Of a stretch of 64,000 bases of DNA, positions 62,894-64,000 are shown piece by piece. Positions within the stretch are counted from its first letter, which is position 1, and every line of letters begins with the position of its first letter. The stretch spans positions 5,110,001 to 5,174,000 of the forward strand of contig NZ_CP085876.1 of the NCBI RefSeq assembly GCF_013284245.2, given 5' to 3'. The position numbers were made by a program, and so were the translations under genes. A model generated the notes under the pieces. The model saw nothing but the letters and a program-made list of their open reading frames with translations, made no database searches and had not been told where the DNA came from. Source of the stretch: Brevibacillus sp. DP1.3A. GTDB taxonomy: Bacteria; Bacillota; Bacilli; Brevibacillales; Brevibacillaceae.

Positions 62894-63105
62894 TTAGATT
62901 TTTTTATAAACCTCTGCATAAGCAAATTTTAACTGCTCACGTAGTTCTTTATTTTCTTCATCCAATTTCTTAATTTTACGTTTTAAAGATACTATAATTG
63001 CATCTTTATTATTCTCATCCATCTCACGTTTTATCTGCTTTGGAGTTGAAACTTGGGCTTGCTGCTCTCGTAACGATTCAATTCGTTCTCGTATTTCTGG
63101 TACCC
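62894..63105 (-). pseudogene. Remnant of a Tn554-type TnpC (DUF6262) gene, 3' end only
   Basis: The last about 70 codons match the C-terminus of Tn554-family TnpC/DUF6262 proteins: PEIRERIESLREQQ, then a charged coiled coil SKDAIIATLKxRIKKLExENKELRxQL, here DAIIVSLKRKIKKLDEENKELREQL and FAYAEVYKKI. The frame upstream (63106-63196) is unrelated and has no start or RBS. The N-terminus and the tnpA/tnpB recombinases are missing. It marks an old transposon insertion at the edge of the AT-rich island. Confidence 0.75.
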
Positions 63106-63173
63106 CACCTTGCTGTCTGGTTGGAACCAGCGCGATCTCACGAATGTTTTTTTGCCCGCAATCGAGCTGATAT

Positions 63174-64000
63174 TTATAATCGTACGCGTCTTGCACTCGT
63201 ATGCTTCAAAATCGCTTCGATGACGACATCCCAATCCCCATGTGGAAGCTCATGCCCTGTCCCTTCCAACGTGAGCAAGACTGCTCCCGGAATGGTGTTT
63301 GCAAGATGCAATGCATGCGCGAAAGGAATGAGCAAGTCTTCTGTACCGTGAATCACGAGAGCTGGTACAGCGATTTCCCCTGTCCGCATCAGGTACGTTT
63401 CACCGGTCGTCACGAAGGCGTGGTTGTTCTTACTCGCATAATGGTTGCTTCTGGCGATATCTATTTGGGCCAATTCACGAACGCGCGCCTCGTCAAAAGG
63501 ATGCTTGGAACCGATCAAAACCTTCGAACTCGCCACGGCAACCTCTAAAACCTCTTGTTCATCCTCCCAATTGATTTCCCTCATATTGCTGAAAAACTCC
63601 ATCAGCTTCTCATCGATTGGAGGTAGGTCAGGAGCAAAATTGGACGTTGCGTGCAATGTGATCGTGCGAACTCTTTCGGGATGTCGCAATGCAATGATTT
63701 GCGTCAACATTCCGCCCATCGACATACCAAGGATGTGCGCCTGCTGTACGCCGAATGCATCTAGGACGTGAACAGCGTCATCCGCCATATCTTCAAATGT
63801 ATAGCCAGGTTGGCCAACCTCGTAGGTCGTGGAACGTCCGACATCCCGATTATCAAAACGAATAACAAAGCGTCCAGCGTCGGCTATTCGCTGACAAAAT
63901 TCTTCCTCCCACCAAAGCATGGACATCTGGGCTCCCATAATCAGCAAAATCGCCGGATCTGTGGGCTTCCCAAAGCTTTCCGCACATATTTCCACACCGT
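63174..64000 (-). CDS. Alpha/beta hydrolase (partial; starts beyond the window)
   Basis: 273 codons are visible. Nucleophile elbow GMSMGGM, acid in HGTEDLLIP and His in GTGHELPHGDWD; oxyanion region LLIMGAQMSMLWWEEEFC. This is the 'alpha/beta fold hydrolase, MSMEG-type' group that begins upstream with a few more residues. The frame is open to the window end, so the start is outside. The final residues (SARRVRL) lie at the junction with the transposon remnant and may differ from the ancestral C-terminus. Confidence 0.88.
   Translation of the reverse strand, partial: GVEICAESFGKPTDPAILLIMGAQMSMLWWEEEFCQRIADAGRFVIRFDNRDVGRSTTYEVGQPGYTFEDMADDAVHVLDAFGVQQAHILGMSMGGMLTQIIALRHPERVRTITLHATSNFAPDLPPIDEKLMEFFSNMREINWEDEQEVLEVAVASSKVLIGSKHPFDEARVRELAQIDIARSNHYASKNNHAFVTTGETYLMRTGEIAVPALVIHGTEDLLIPFAHALHLANTIPGAVLLTLEGTGHELPHGDWDVVIEAILKHTSARRVRL

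Noticed and set aside
1..64000. tRNA or rRNA genes
   Set aside because: No CCA-ended cloverleaf sequence or rRNA-like stretch noticed on either strand, though this was by eye and not by a covariance search.

Overview
This window is a chromosomal segment of a Gram-positive, low-to-mid GC Bacillota. The best guess is Brevibacillus or a near relative in the Paenibacillaceae. The evidence is strong GGAGG ribosome binding sites, GTG and TTG starts, SLH-domain secreted proteins, YdbS/YdbT-type PH proteins, a CD3324-family protein, an HxlR regulator, ECF sigma and PadR modules, PerR boxes on ahpCF and a CIRCE element on htpG. No rRNA, tRNA or CRISPR was found. The species call is inference, because nothing could be searched.

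Layout. 0-7.2 kb: the start of a nucleoside-hydrolase-like gene, a small unknown gene, a candidate sRNA, then a leftward MacAB/YknXYZ-type efflux system (adaptor, ATPase, permease) behind its own two-component system. 7.2-15.2 kb: bluB; a Crp/Fnr-type regulator facing a DUF4386 membrane protein that has an Fnr-like box and an RBS-masking hairpin; hrpB; a metallo-beta-lactamase-fold hydrolase; an SLH protein; a DUF421 protein; a VOC protein. 15.2-23.3 kb: ydbST, the PerR-type ahpCF operon, an SPFH protein, a zinc-ribbon pair, a CD3324 protein, and a second MBL hydrolase with a methyltransferase. 23.3-34.7 kb: a heterodimeric ABC exporter, two VOC proteins, a PadR + HAAS-SEDS membrane protein pair, a secreted protein, a GyrI-like protein, an ECF sigma factor with a putative anti-sigma partner, and an iron-siderophore-type lipoprotein.

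34.75-37.05 kb is the most unusual part. A candidate structured RNA with its own terminator is followed by about 2 kb made only of two long imperfect hairpins, A (about 204 bp) and B (about 198 bp), alternating four times with a 510-519 bp period. It looks non-coding and RNA-structured, and it matches no large RNA class I can name. A base substitution kept as a G-U wobble favours the + strand as the RNA strand.

37.1-49.9 kb: yebC, an mntABC-type manganese importer with an MntR-like box, an amino acid permease, adenine deaminase, a MerR protein with two HTH domains, a DUF5701 protein, a MerR-PPOX operon divergent from an SDR gene with a classic 19-bp-spacer MerR promoter, and htpG behind a CIRCE element. 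50-59.6 kb: HxlR/arginase-family pair, an intact IS3-family insertion with a 3-bp target duplication, a PstS-like protein, a chloramphenicol acetyltransferase with a complete ribosome-stalling attenuator, a second SLH paralogue, a VOC protein, a kynurenine-formamidase-like cyclase, and a LacI regulator divergent from a butanediol dehydrogenase with a palindromic operator. 59.6-63.2 kb is an AT-rich probable acquired island (serine hydrolase, divergent HTH regulator, Tn554-type tnpC remnant). It abuts the 3' end of an alpha/beta hydrolase gene that leaves the window.
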